Source: Streptomyces piniterrae
GTDB lineage: Bacteria; Actinomycetota; Actinomycetes; Streptomycetales; Streptomycetaceae
DNA length: 64,000 nucleotides
Reading direction: 5' to 3'
NCBI RefSeq assembly: GCF_005048155.1
Contig: NZ_SUMB01000015.1
Coordinates: 1-64,000, forward strand
The notes beneath the pieces are model-generated. The model searched no databases. It was not told where the DNA came from and saw only the letters and a program-made list of their open reading frames with translations. Below, in pieces: positions 52,450-59,792 of the stretch (within the stretch, counting starts at the first letter, position 1; every line of letters starts with the position of its first letter). Both the position numbers and the translations under genes were made by a program.

Positions 52450-52842
52450 TCAGAGGGCCTTGGGCGGATTGGGGACACCGGGGCCGCCGTCAGGGGTCGG
52501 GGTCGGGTGCGGGCCGGGATAGGGCTCGCCCGGCAGTTTGTCGCCGCCGCCCCGGGCAGCTGCGCTGTCTGCGGTACGCCACTCATCAGGACTCATGACA
52601 CTCATGACACTCTCCTTGCTTCTCGCTGTTTCCCCGAAGATCGCTACCAGCAGGGCCTCTTCGCGCTGCCGGATGAGGCATTCACGCAGCCGCGCGACGA
52701 ACTGCGCGGCAAACACGGGATCCACGGACAGCGCGAGCAACTCCCGCCGCAACTGCCGCTCGTGGGGCATCAACGCCCGTACGGGATCCGCGAGTTGAGA
52801 ACGTCGACGCCACCAGTCCGCCGACCAACGAGCGCCCCTCAC
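52450..52842 (-). CDS. Small protein with helical N-half and Pro/Gly-rich C-terminal tail
   Basis: This 130-residue product has residues about 25-75 helical and charged (HERQLRRELLALSVDPVF...RLRECLIRQREEALL). The last 30 are Gly/Pro/Thr-rich (GDKLPGEPYPGPHPTPTPDG...), with no Cys and few Ser. GTG 52842 overlaps the stop of the preceding tiny gene (GTGA). An internal ATG at 52605 with a better ribosome-binding site (AAGGAG, 7 bp) would give a 51-residue peptide that might be made separately. The methyltransferase start lies 3 bp after the stop. The short form has the size of a RiPP precursor, but no known leader motif is seen. Confidence 0.55.
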   Translation of the reverse strand: MRGARWSADWWRRRSQLADPVRALMPHERQLRRELLALSVDPVFAAQFVARLRECLIRQREEALLVAIFGETARSKESVMSVMSPDEWRTADSAAARGGGDKLPGEPYPGPHPTPTPDGGPGVPNPPKAL

Positions 52843-52943
52843 CGCTTCCCCGCCCCCGTGCCCTCGCTCCGCTCGTTCACCTTCCTGAGCTTCTCGGACA
52901 GGTCCCCCGTGTCGCCCGTAGGCCGCTGCTCTTCCTGGTCCAT
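52839..52943 (-). CDS. Tiny 34-residue protein in the methyltransferase operon
   Basis: The product MDQEEQRPTGDTGDLSEKLR... is hydrophilic and charged, 34 residues. Its ATG overlaps the upstream stop (TGATG), and its own stop overlaps the next start (GTGA). AGGTGGCCTCC-type sequence before it is only a modest ribosome-binding site, so coupling is likely important. No family was recognised. Confidence 0.5.
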   Translation of the reverse strand: MDQEEQRPTGDTGDLSEKLRKVNERSEGTGAGKR

Positions 52944-53263
52944 CAGGAGGCCACCTTCACACCGTGGATCCAGCGCGGCCCCGCATCGATCCCGTACGTG
53001 GCCAGCCACAACGCCCGCCGCCTGCCGCGCTGTAGCCGCACACACTCCCGCGCCTCATGCGCCACCAGATACGGACGCACGAGGGCGGAGTCCTCACCCC
53101 GAAGCAGCTCGGTGTGGGGTACGGGGAGGCGGCGGGGCTGCGTCGGCCTCGGGACGTCCGCGCATGCCGCCGGGGACGGCGATGCACCGGCAGACCGATG
53201 ACGTCCCGTCGCGGGCAGTAACAGACGTAGCAGCAACTCAATGAGCCGGATAACGTGTTGCAT
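52943..53263 (-). CDS. Conserved small Streptomyces protein with N-terminal hydrophobic helix
   Basis: This 106-residue product begins with a hydrophobic, possibly membrane-associating helix (MQHVIRLIELLLRLLLPATG). A Pro-rich linker then leads to a basic C-terminal segment with ELLRGEDSALVRPYLVAHE and RRRALWLATYGIDAGPRWIHGV, which looks conserved in Streptomyces small proteins next to methyltransferase and DUF397 loci (from memory). AGAGG lies 8 bp before ATG 53263. It heads the four-gene minus-strand set and is divergent from the DUF5753 regulator. The function is unknown. Confidence 0.7.
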   Translation of the reverse strand: MQHVIRLIELLLRLLLPATGRHRSAGASPSPAACADVPRPTQPRRLPVPHTELLRGEDSALVRPYLVAHEARECVRLQRGRRRALWLATYGIDAGPRWIHGVKVAS

Positions 53264-53343
53264 GTCGTCAACCTCTGTGGGGTTGAGGGCCACGCCCCCG
53301 GACGTCCAGCAACGTCGCGGGGGTCTTGCGTGTGGCCCGTGCT

Positions 53344-53467
53344 GTCGTTCGGGCATCCCAAAGCAGGCCGAAATCGGCCGAACGACCCTTTACTCTGGGT
53401 GAGTTCATCGTTGCTCAGTGAAAGAGCCGAACTCAACGCTGAGCGCGTGACAATTGCCAACTGTCAC
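53344..53467. promoter_or_regulatory. Inverted repeats in the divergent promoter region of the accessory island
   Basis: Three dyads are seen: GTCGTTCGG/CCGAACGAC (53344-53352, 53378-53386), GGCCGA-AA-TCGGCC (53366-53379) and GTGACA-N9-TGTCAC (53447-53467). The last lies 20 bp before the regulator start. They are candidate operators for the DUF5753 regulator on both flanking transcription units. Confidence 0.5.
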
Positions 53468-53487
53468 GAAGCACGAAGGGGGATGCC

Positions 53488-54489
53488 GTGAAGCGACGCA
53501 ACGCGACAGGGGGAACGGCGGCCACCACGGCCGCCGTGTTCGGCGAGGTGCTGAAGCATCACCGGGAGGCGGCGGACCTGACCCAGGACGCCTTGGCGCG
53601 CGAGATCCCGTGCGACCGTTCGCACGTGGCGCGCGTCGAGGCGGGCACCCGTGTACCGCAGGACACCTTCGCCAAGAGGTGCGATGAACTCCTCGACACT
53701 GGTGGGGTGTTGCTTCATCTGTGGGCCCGCATCGACTGGTACCCGGAGGTGCGGCATCCGGACTGGTTCGAGCGCCGGGCCGAGATGGATGCGGAGGCGG
53801 TGGCCCTGCGCGCGTATCAAGAGCAGGTCATCCCTGGCTTGTTGCAGACGCCGGACTATGCGCACGCGCTGTTCGCCCAAGTCGCGAGCGGTGATGAGAT
53901 CGAAGAGCGCGTACGGGCCCGATTGAGTCGCCAGCCGCGCTTTCTGGCCGACGGCGGCCCGCTGTACGTCGCCGTCTTGGACGAGAGCTGCCTGCGCAAC
54001 GCGGTGGGGAGCCCCGAGGTCATGCGTGACCAGTGCGCGCATCTGCTGAGCGTCGGACAGCGCCCCAACATCCGTGTCCAGGTAGCCCCGGCGGGCCTGT
54101 TCGGGGTCGTCCGCCCCCGTAGCTCCATGTCACTGATCGAACTGGCCGACGAGCGGTGGGTGTACTCGGAATCGCTCGACCGCGGCCATTTCACCAACGA
54201 TCCGTCCCTCTATGCGCTCCACAGCCAGACCTATGATGTGCTCAGGGCAGACCTTCCGTCAGCCCGCGAGTCCGCCGCACTGATCATCGACGCGATGGAG
54301 GGGTACGAGCAGCATGGACAGACACGATCTCAGCGCGGCGATCTGGACCAAGAGCAGCTACAGCGGAAACAACGGCGGCGACTGCATCGAGGTGGCGCTC
54401 ACCTGGATGAAGAGCAGCTACAGCGCGCCAAACGGCGGCGACTGCATCGAAGTAGCCCCCGGTTTCCCCCACGTCGTCCCCGTCCGTGA
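53488..54489 (+). CDS. XRE/DUF5753 transcriptional regulator (WhiJ-like) with overlapping C-terminal extension
   Basis: This 333-residue regulator has an N-terminal XRE helix-turn-helix (VFGEVLKHHREAADLTQDALAREIPCDRSHVARVEAGTRVP, about 17-57) and a DUF5753 domain (about 90-265, with YQEQVIPGLLQTPDYAHALF, RARLSRQPRF and LYVAVLDESCLRNAVG). The family normally ends where its DUF397 partner begins. Here no stop occurs and the frame runs 58 codons further over the DUF397 gene, adding a highly basic repeat (LDQEQLQRKQRRRLHRGG, LDEEQLQRAKRRRLHRSS). GTG 53488 has GAAGGGGGA upstream. Such regulator/DUF397 pairs modulate development and metabolism. Confidence 0.88.
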   Translation: MKRRNATGGTAATTAAVFGEVLKHHREAADLTQDALAREIPCDRSHVARVEAGTRVPQDTFAKRCDELLDTGGVLLHLWARIDWYPEVRHPDWFERRAEMDAEAVALRAYQEQVIPGLLQTPDYAHALFAQVASGDEIEERVRARLSRQPRFLADGGPLYVAVLDESCLRNAVGSPEVMRDQCAHLLSVGQRPNIRVQVAPAGLFGVVRPRSSMSLIELADERWVYSESLDRGHFTNDPSLYALHSQTYDVLRADLPSARESAALIIDAMEGYEQHGQTRSQRGDLDQEQLQRKQRRRLHRGGAHLDEEQLQRAKRRRLHRSSPRFPPRRPRP

Positions 54490-54586
54490 CAGCAAGAACC
54501 CTCACCGCCCCGCGCTGGTCTTCCCGGCCGCCAACTGGGCCTCTTTCCTCGCTGCGGTCAAGGGCGGGGAGTTCCCCAACCCCTGA
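54314..54586 (+). CDS. DUF397 protein with duplicated core motif
   Basis: This 90-residue small partner of DUF5753 regulators overlaps the regulator frame by 176 bp in a different frame. The core W-x-KSSYS-x2-NGGDCIEVA occurs twice in tandem (residues 11-30 and 31-50; 60-bp units at 54344-54403 and 54404-54463 match at 46 of 60 bases). It is followed by the usual VVPVRDSKNPHRPALVFPAANWASFLAAVKGGEF. Most DUF397 proteins have one such motif in about 65 residues. GAGGGG lies about 11 bp before ATG 54314. DUF397 proteins can act as antagonists of their regulator. Confidence 0.9.
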   Translation: MDRHDLSAAIWTKSSYSGNNGGDCIEVALTWMKSSYSAPNGGDCIEVAPGFPHVVPVRDSKNPHRPALVFPAANWASFLAAVKGGEFPNP

Positions 54587-54620
54587 CCGGCCAAGCCTGC
54601 TGACGCTCTATCGGCACTGG

Positions 54621-54812
54621 CTATCGGCACTGGACGTGCGTCTCCCCCCTCGCGGCCAAGGCCGCCCTCATCCGGCGTATGGCGCGCACCACGCGCCCCG
54701 GGCGAATCTCCCGGGCGGCGCGGACGGAGCCGGTGCCCGGGAGGATGGGCGCCGCCTCGCCTCGCTGAGCGGCGCGGTACGTGTCGAGCATGTGCTGCTG
54801 GGTTGCGTTCAT
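54621..54812 (-). CDS. Small basic protein divergent from the ArsR/DUF5937 regulator
   Basis: This 63-residue product (MNATQQHMLDTYRAAQRGEA...) is helical and Arg-rich, with REIRPGRVVRAIRRMRAALAARG. The pattern recalls small hypothetical proteins of Streptomyces that sit divergent from an ArsR-type gene. The frame continues far upstream, but that part is the reverse of the regulator gene and is not supported. ATG 54812 has no good ribosome-binding site. The function is unknown. Confidence 0.6.
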   Translation of the reverse strand: MNATQQHMLDTYRAAQRGEAAPILPGTGSVRAAREIRPGRVVRAIRRMRAALAARGETHVQCR

Positions 54813-54848
54813 GGCAGTCAGCGTGCGCCGCTCCCGCCGTCCGGGGCT

Positions 54849-54877
54849 CGTCGATTGACGGGAGCAGTCAATCGACG
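54849..54877. promoter_or_regulatory. Perfect 11-bp inverted repeat, probable ArsR-type operator
   Basis: CGTCGATTGAC (54849-54859), 7 bp, and GTCAATCGACG (54867-54877) form a perfect dyad between the divergent small gene and the DUF5937/ArsR regulator. TTGACG/TTGACT hexamers in the arms could serve as -35 boxes. Confidence 0.75.
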
Positions 54878-54947
54878 TCGTTGCAGGTCGGGGCGCGCGC
54901 ATCATGGACCATGAAGGACACAAGAGAACGGGAACGGGGGCGGGTTC

Positions 54948-56066
54948 ATGAGTGTGTGGATCGATATCGCGGGGCTGCCCGCTGAGCGCATCAATTTCAG
55001 CCCGTCGCCGCTGGCGGAGCTCGGATTCGCTCTGCACACCCTCGCCGAGCCCGCGCACCACCCGGGTCTGCACGGCTGGACCACCGCCACCGCCGCCGCT
55101 CTGAAGCCCGATCTCGCCGACCGGCTGCATGAGGCGGTGTTCCTCTGGGGCGCGACGTTCTCCGACATCACCTTCGCGTTCGCCGCGCTCCCCGAGCGTG
55201 CCGGGCAACCGGGCACCACGCTCGCGGAGGACCTGGACCTGCTGGACCGGCTGGACGACGAGTTGTATGTGGCGGCCGCGCTGGAGATCTCCTGCTCCAG
55301 TTCGTACTGCGAGGGCGGTCCCTCGCCGCTGGTCGACGCGCGTTCCCGGGAGCAGGCTCTGGAGCGGGCCACCGCCCGTGGGCCGCGCCAGGCGGCCTTC
55401 GCGCGGCGGCTGCTCGCGGACCCGCCCGCCGTACGCGCCTGGATCCGTCGGCTGTTCGAGGACTGTGAGCAGGCGTTCTTCGCGGACGTCTGGCAGCGGG
55501 TGGGGGTCCAACTGGCCGCCGACGCCCGGCACAAGACGGAGCTGCTGCGCCGCAAGGGGCTGGCCGAGGCGCTGGCGGAGGTGTCGCCGGCGGTTTCGCT
55601 GGACGAGGAGCGGTCCCGCATCGTCATCGACAAGATGGCCCACGGGCGTACGACTGCGGGGGATCCGGCGGTCGGTCCTGGTGTGACGCTTGTGCCGTCC
55701 TCCTTCGGCTGGCCGCATCTGCTGGCGCTGCACGCGCCCGGGTGGCGACCGGTGGTCATCTATCCCGTCGCGGCGCCCGAGTTGTCCAACCCGCCGTCGG
55801 TGGAGCTGCTGGAGAACCGGCTGACCGCGCTGGCCCACCCGATGCGGATCCGGATCTGCCGTGATCTGGCGCGTTCCGCCTACACCACGGGCGAGTTGGC
55901 CAAGTCGAACCGCATCAGCGCGCCGGAGGTCTCCCGGCATCTCGCGATCCTGAAGAAGGCGGGGCTGATCCAGACCCGGCGGCGCGGGCGGTATGTGCTG
56001 CACCAGCTGGACCTCATGGTGGTGGCCCGTCTGGGCAGCGACTTCCTTGAGGGCATCCTGCGCTGA
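54948..56066 (+). CDS. DUF5937 family ArsR-type transcriptional regulator
   Basis: This 372-residue protein has a DUF5937 N-terminal part (SVWIDIAGLPAERINFSPSPLAELGFALHTLAEPAHHPGLHGW, about 1-260) and a C-terminal ArsR winged helix (about 285-365: ENRLTALAHPMRIRICRDLARSAYTTGELAKSNRISAPEVSRHLAILKKAGLIQTRRRGRYVLHQLD). No metal-binding Cys pair is present in the helix, so the signal is probably not a metal. ATG 54948 follows GGGGGCGGG. The adjacent perfect dyad suggests autoregulation and control of the divergent small gene. Confidence 0.88.
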   Translation: MSVWIDIAGLPAERINFSPSPLAELGFALHTLAEPAHHPGLHGWTTATAAALKPDLADRLHEAVFLWGATFSDITFAFAALPERAGQPGTTLAEDLDLLDRLDDELYVAAALEISCSSSYCEGGPSPLVDARSREQALERATARGPRQAAFARRLLADPPAVRAWIRRLFEDCEQAFFADVWQRVGVQLAADARHKTELLRRKGLAEALAEVSPAVSLDEERSRIVIDKMAHGRTTAGDPAVGPGVTLVPSSFGWPHLLALHAPGWRPVVIYPVAAPELSNPPSVELLENRLTALAHPMRIRICRDLARSAYTTGELAKSNRISAPEVSRHLAILKKAGLIQTRRRGRYVLHQLDLMVVARLGSDFLEGILR

Positions 56067-56151
56067 TCGGCTTGCCGAGCACCGAGCACCGAGCATGCGC
56101 TGAGCGGCCGAACGCGGGGCCGCCGGACCGACCCGCGCGGCCCCGGACCCG

Positions 56152-56841
56152 CTACGCGCCCGCGCCCGCGCCCCCGGCCCGCACCAGCCCCGTCTCGTAC
56201 GCGAGCACCACCGCCTGGACGCGGTCGCGCAGGCTCAGCTTGGTGAGGATCCGGCCGACATGGGTCTTCACCGTGGCTTCGGACAGCACCAGCCGCGCCG
56301 CGATCTCGCCGTTCGAGAGTCCCTGGGCGACCAGCAGCAGCACCTCCCGCTCACGCTCCGTCAGCCGCTCCAGCTCGGGGCGCTTCGGCTCGGCGGAGGT
56401 GGTCGGCAGCATCGGCGTGAAGCGGTCCAGGAGCCGGCGGGTGGTGGACGGTGCGACGACCGCGTCGCCGCTCTCCACCGCCCGGATGGCGGCGAGCAGT
56501 TCGCCCGGCGGTACGTCCTTGAGCATAAAACCGCTGGCCCCGGCCTTGAGCGCGGAGAAGGCGTATTCGTCGAGGTCGAAGGTGGTCAGGATGAGGACCT
56601 TCGGCGCGCCGTCCTTCTGGCCGCCCTCGCAGATCCGCCGGGTGGCCTCCACCCCGTCCAGGTGCGGCATCCGGACGTCCATGAGGATCACGTCGACCTT
56701 GGTTTTGCGCAGCACCTCCAGCGCCTCCACGCCGTCGCCCGCTTCCGCGACGACATCCATGTCGGGCTGCGCGGCGAGCACCATCCGGAAGCCGGTGCGG
56801 AGCAGCGCCTGATCGTCGACGAGCATCACTCGGATGGTCAT
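56152..56841 (-). CDS. NarL/LuxR family response regulator
   Basis: This 229-residue regulator has a receiver domain with MLVDDQALLRTGF, phospho-Asp55 in VILMDVRMP, and Lys in GFMLKDVPP. The C-terminal LuxR helix-turn-helix is at about 160-215 (LTEREREVLLLVAQGLSNGEIAARLVLSEATVKTHVGRIL). It ends in a short Gly/Ala tail. The cognate kinase lies 166 bp upstream on the same strand. The target genes are unknown. Confidence 0.94.
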   Translation of the reverse strand: MTIRVMLVDDQALLRTGFRMVLAAQPDMDVVAEAGDGVEALEVLRKTKVDVILMDVRMPHLDGVEATRRICEGGQKDGAPKVLILTTFDLDEYAFSALKAGASGFMLKDVPPGELLAAIRAVESGDAVVAPSTTRRLLDRFTPMLPTTSAEPKRPELERLTEREREVLLLVAQGLSNGEIAARLVLSEATVKTHVGRILTKLSLRDRVQAVVLAYETGLVRAGGAGAGA

Positions 56842-56944
56842 GGCAGGGGGATCCCTTCAGGTGTGGGGCTACAGCGTACGGAGCGGGCGAGGCGGGTGGA
56901 GCGGACAGGCAGGGCGGAGGGGGTGAGCGGGACGGCTCCGGCGG

Positions 56945-57023
56945 CCGGCCTCACCGGGCTTGGCCAGCCACCGGCCTCACCGCTCCGGTTTGGGCCGGCG
57001 GCCGGCCTCACCGCTCCGGTTTG
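56945..57023 (-). repeat. Duplicated tail of the histidine kinase gene including its stop codon
   Basis: The gene-end sequence at 57001-57023 (reverse of CAAACCGGAGCGGTGAGGCC, with stop TGA) recurs identically over 22 bp at 56971-56992. A partial copy (GGTGAGGCCGG) lies at 56945-56955. Confidence 0.85.
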
Positions 57024-58222
57024 AGCGGCAGCACCGCCCCGATCCGGAAGCCGCCGCCCTGCCGCGGTCCCGCCTCCAGGCTGCCGCCGACCATGCCGAC
57101 GCGTTCGCGCATCCCGATGAGGCCGTGTCCGAGGCCGTCCGACCCGCCCTCCTCGTAGAGCTCGTGCTGCGCGCCCCGCCCGTCGTCCTCCACGAGGAGA
57201 CCGAGTTCGTCGTCCTTGTAGGAGAGCCGGACGGTCGCGGCGACTTCCGAGCCGCCGTGCTTGCGGGTGTTGGTGAGCGCTTCCTGGACGATGCGGTACG
57301 CGGTCAGCTCGACGCTGCTGGGCAGGGGCCGCGGGTCGCCCTCCACCCGGAAGTCGACCGGCAGTCCCGCGCCGCGCACCTGGTCTATGAGGTCGGTGAG
57401 CTGCTCGACGCCCGGCTGGGGGACGTATTCGCCGCCCTCGGGTTGTTCGCCGGTGCGCAGCACGCCCAGCAGCCGGCGCATTTCGGCGAGCGCCTGGCGG
57501 CCCGTGCCGGAGATCGTCTCCAGTGCCTGCCGGGCCTGGTCGGGGGCGGTGTCGAGGACGTAGGCGCCGCCGTCCGCCTGCACGACCATCACCGAGACGT
57601 TGTGCGCGACGACGTCGTGCAGCTCGCGGGCGATACGGGCGCGCTCGGCCGCGACGGCGATCTGGGACTGCGTCTCGCGTTCCTTCTCCAGGCGGGCGGC
57701 CTTCTCCTCCAGCTGTGCCCAGTAGGCGCGGCGGGTGCGGATGGAGTCGCCGAGCACCCAGGCCAGGATGAAGGGCACGGCGAACATCACCGTGACGAAC
57801 AGGGCTTCCCATATGTTCCGCGTGTCGGAGACGCTGCCCAGGCGCCATGCGGCGAGTGCGGGGCCGACGATCGCGCCGGCGAGGGCGAAGCGGGCCGCCC
57901 AGCGGCTGACCGAGGTGCCGGATGCGACCGTGTAGATGATCACGAGCATCGCGAAGTTGGCGATGGTCGGTTGGATCACGATCAGCTGGGCGATGCCGAT
58001 GGCGGTCGCCAGCAGCATCATCTTCACCGGCATACGGCGGCGCAGCGCGATGACGACGCACAGGCCGACGTTGAAGAGCATGACGGGGCTCTCGTGCCCG
58101 CTCTCTTCGGCGAGCACCAGGGCGCTGAACCCGAGCAGGAGGAGAGCCCAGAAGCTGTCCACTCCCGTCGGGTGTCTGCGGAGGAAATCGTAGAGGCGCT
58201 GCACGTAACCCAGCGTAGGCAT
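57008..58222 (-). CDS. Sensor histidine kinase (HisKA_3 type)
   Basis: This 404-residue membrane kinase has four to five membrane segments in the first 160 residues (including FWALLLLGFSALVLAE, MLLATAIGIAQLIVI and ALFVTVMFAVPFILAWVLG). A coiled segment follows, then the HisKA_3 phospho-acceptor ARELHDVVAHNVSVMVVQA (His about 202) and an HATPase with RIVQEALTNTRKH and GHGLIGMRERVGMVGG. It pairs with the NarL-type regulator downstream. No extracellular domain of size is present, so it probably senses something in the membrane. Confidence 0.94.
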   Translation of the reverse strand: MPTLGYVQRLYDFLRRHPTGVDSFWALLLLGFSALVLAEESGHESPVMLFNVGLCVVIALRRRMPVKMMLLATAIGIAQLIVIQPTIANFAMLVIIYTVASGTSVSRWAARFALAGAIVGPALAAWRLGSVSDTRNIWEALFVTVMFAVPFILAWVLGDSIRTRRAYWAQLEEKAARLEKERETQSQIAVAAERARIARELHDVVAHNVSVMVVQADGGAYVLDTAPDQARQALETISGTGRQALAEMRRLLGVLRTGEQPEGGEYVPQPGVEQLTDLIDQVRGAGLPVDFRVEGDPRPLPSSVELTAYRIVQEALTNTRKHGGSEVAATVRLSYKDDELGLLVEDDGRGAQHELYEEGGSDGLGHGLIGMRERVGMVGGSLEAGPRQGGGFRIGAVLPLKPER

Positions 58223-58317
58223 TCGATATAGGTGTACGAGTCAACCGGAGGAGCGATCCTGCGCGCGGGGCGTACTCCCCAAGGTGGAGACCGGAGTGGC
58301 CGAAGTGTTGGGGTGGG

Positions 58318-58385
58318 CTTGGCCGATGTGCCGACGTGTGGCTTGGCTGAGGCGCCGACGTGCGGTTTGGCCGAGCCTGCGCCCT
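58318..58385 (+). repeat. 24-bp tandem repeats upstream of the COG1565 methyltransferase gene
   Basis: CTTGGCCGATGTGCCGACGT and its TGTGG continuation fill 58318-58341. CTTGGCTGAGGCGCCGACGT with TGCGG follows at 58342-58365, and a third partial unit begins at 58366 (TTTGGCCGAG). Confidence 0.75.
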
Positions 58386-58426
58386 GGCCGGGGGTGCGTG
58401 TCCGGACCGCCCGTACCGTGGGGCGC

Positions 58427-59704
58427 GTGACGAACAAGCGGAACCAGCGGGATGCTCCGGATGAGCGGAACGCCCCGGATGAGCGGGGCGCGCTGAACGG
58501 GCAGGGCACGCCGGAGGCACCGGAGACGCCGGAGACGCCGGGCGAGTGGTGCGGCTGGCGCGAGGCGACCGAGCGGGCGCTCTACGGCCCGGACGGCTTC
58601 TACACCCGGCCCGGTGGACCGGGCCCGGCCGGCCACTTCCGCACCTCGGTGCATGTCTCGCCCCTCTACGCGGGCGCCGTCGCCACCCTCCTCCGACGCG
58701 TCGACAGCGCACTCGGCCACCCGGACGAGCTGGCCCTCGTCGATGTGGGCGCCGGGCGCGGCGAGCTGCTGACCGGCGTGCTGGCCGTATTGCCCGATGC
58801 GGTGAGCGCGCGGCTGCGCCCGTACGCCGTCGAGCGCGCCGCGCGCCCCGAGGACCTGGATCCGCGCATCGACTGGCGGGCCGAGCTGCCCGCCCCCGGC
58901 ACGCTCACCGGGCTGCTGTTCGCGAACGAGTGGCTCGACAATGTGCCGGTCGATGTCGTCGAGACGGACGCGGACGGCGTGCCGCGCCGGGTTCTCGTAC
59001 GCGCCGACGGCACGGAACGGCTGGGCGAGCCGGTCGACGGGGCGGACGCGGAGTGGCTGCGCCGGTGGTGGACGCCGCCGCTGGCCCCGCCGCCGGGCGC
59101 CGTCCCATACACCCCTGGGTCCGGCCCGCACGACGGGGGTTCCGGCCCGTACGACGCCGGGTCCGGCCCGTATGACGAGACTTCCGGCGCGCAGCCCCCG
59201 CACACCGTCCCGCCCGGCCCCACCCTCGCCTCCCCCGACCAGGTCCCCGTCCCCTCCCCCGGCCTGCGCGCGGAGATCGGGCGGCCGCGCGACGCCGCCT
59301 GGGCGCGGGCCGTCCGCAGCCTGCGCGCCGGGCTCGCCGTCGCCGCCGACTACGCGCACGACCTCGCCGACCGCCCGCTCTTCGGGACCCTCACCGGGTT
59401 CCGTGAGGGCCGCGAGGTGCATCCGGTCCCGGACGGCAGCTGCGACATCACGGCGCATGTCGCGCTGGACGCCTGCGCCGGTCCTTCGGCCGAGCTGCTG
59501 ACCCAGCGCGCGGCGCTGCACGCCCTCGGTGTGTCGGGGCGACGCCCGCCGCTCGCCCTCGCCTCCACCGACCCGGCCGGGTACGTACGGGCCCTCGGCT
59601 CGGCGGGCGCGGCGGCGGAACTGACCGACCCGGCGGGCCTGGGCGGCTTCGGCTGGCTCCTGGAGCCGGTGGGCTCGGCCTGCGCGGGGCTGCTGAAGTC
59701 CTGA
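58427..59704 (+). CDS. COG1565 / NDUFAF7-like SAM-dependent methyltransferase
   Basis: This 425-residue protein is of the DUF185/MidA family, whose eukaryotic member NDUFAF7 dimethylates an arginine in the complex I subunit NDUFS2. It has GWREATERALYGPDGFYTRPGGPGPAGHFRTSVHVSPLYAGAV, the SAM loop LALVDVGAGRGELLTGVL, LTGLLFANEWLDNVPVDVVE, VAADYAHDL and GSCDITAHVALDACAG. A repeated GSGPYD(A/E) low-complexity insert interrupts the middle (about residues 230-252). GTG 58427 is chosen by domain start; TACCGT 7 bp before it could be the -10 of a leaderless mRNA. nuoD follows 88 bp downstream. Confidence 0.85.
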   Translation: MTNKRNQRDAPDERNAPDERGALNGQGTPEAPETPETPGEWCGWREATERALYGPDGFYTRPGGPGPAGHFRTSVHVSPLYAGAVATLLRRVDSALGHPDELALVDVGAGRGELLTGVLAVLPDAVSARLRPYAVERAARPEDLDPRIDWRAELPAPGTLTGLLFANEWLDNVPVDVVETDADGVPRRVLVRADGTERLGEPVDGADAEWLRRWWTPPLAPPPGAVPYTPGSGPHDGGSGPYDAGSGPYDETSGAQPPHTVPPGPTLASPDQVPVPSPGLRAEIGRPRDAAWARAVRSLRAGLAVAADYAHDLADRPLFGTLTGFREGREVHPVPDGSCDITAHVALDACAGPSAELLTQRAALHALGVSGRRPPLALASTDPAGYVRALGSAGAAAELTDPAGLGGFGWLLEPVGSACAGLLKS

Positions 59705-59792
59705 TGACGCCCTGAGGGGCGGGCGCGGGCCCCGCGCGTTCCGGAGCAGGCCCGTCCGCCGCCCCTCCCCCGCGTCCTGCGACACTGTCCCC

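Noticed and set aside
54813..56096. Upstream part of a 491-codon minus-strand frame opposite the DUF5937 regulator
   Set aside because: Only the final 63 codons (54621-54812) look like a gene; the rest is antisense of the regulator.
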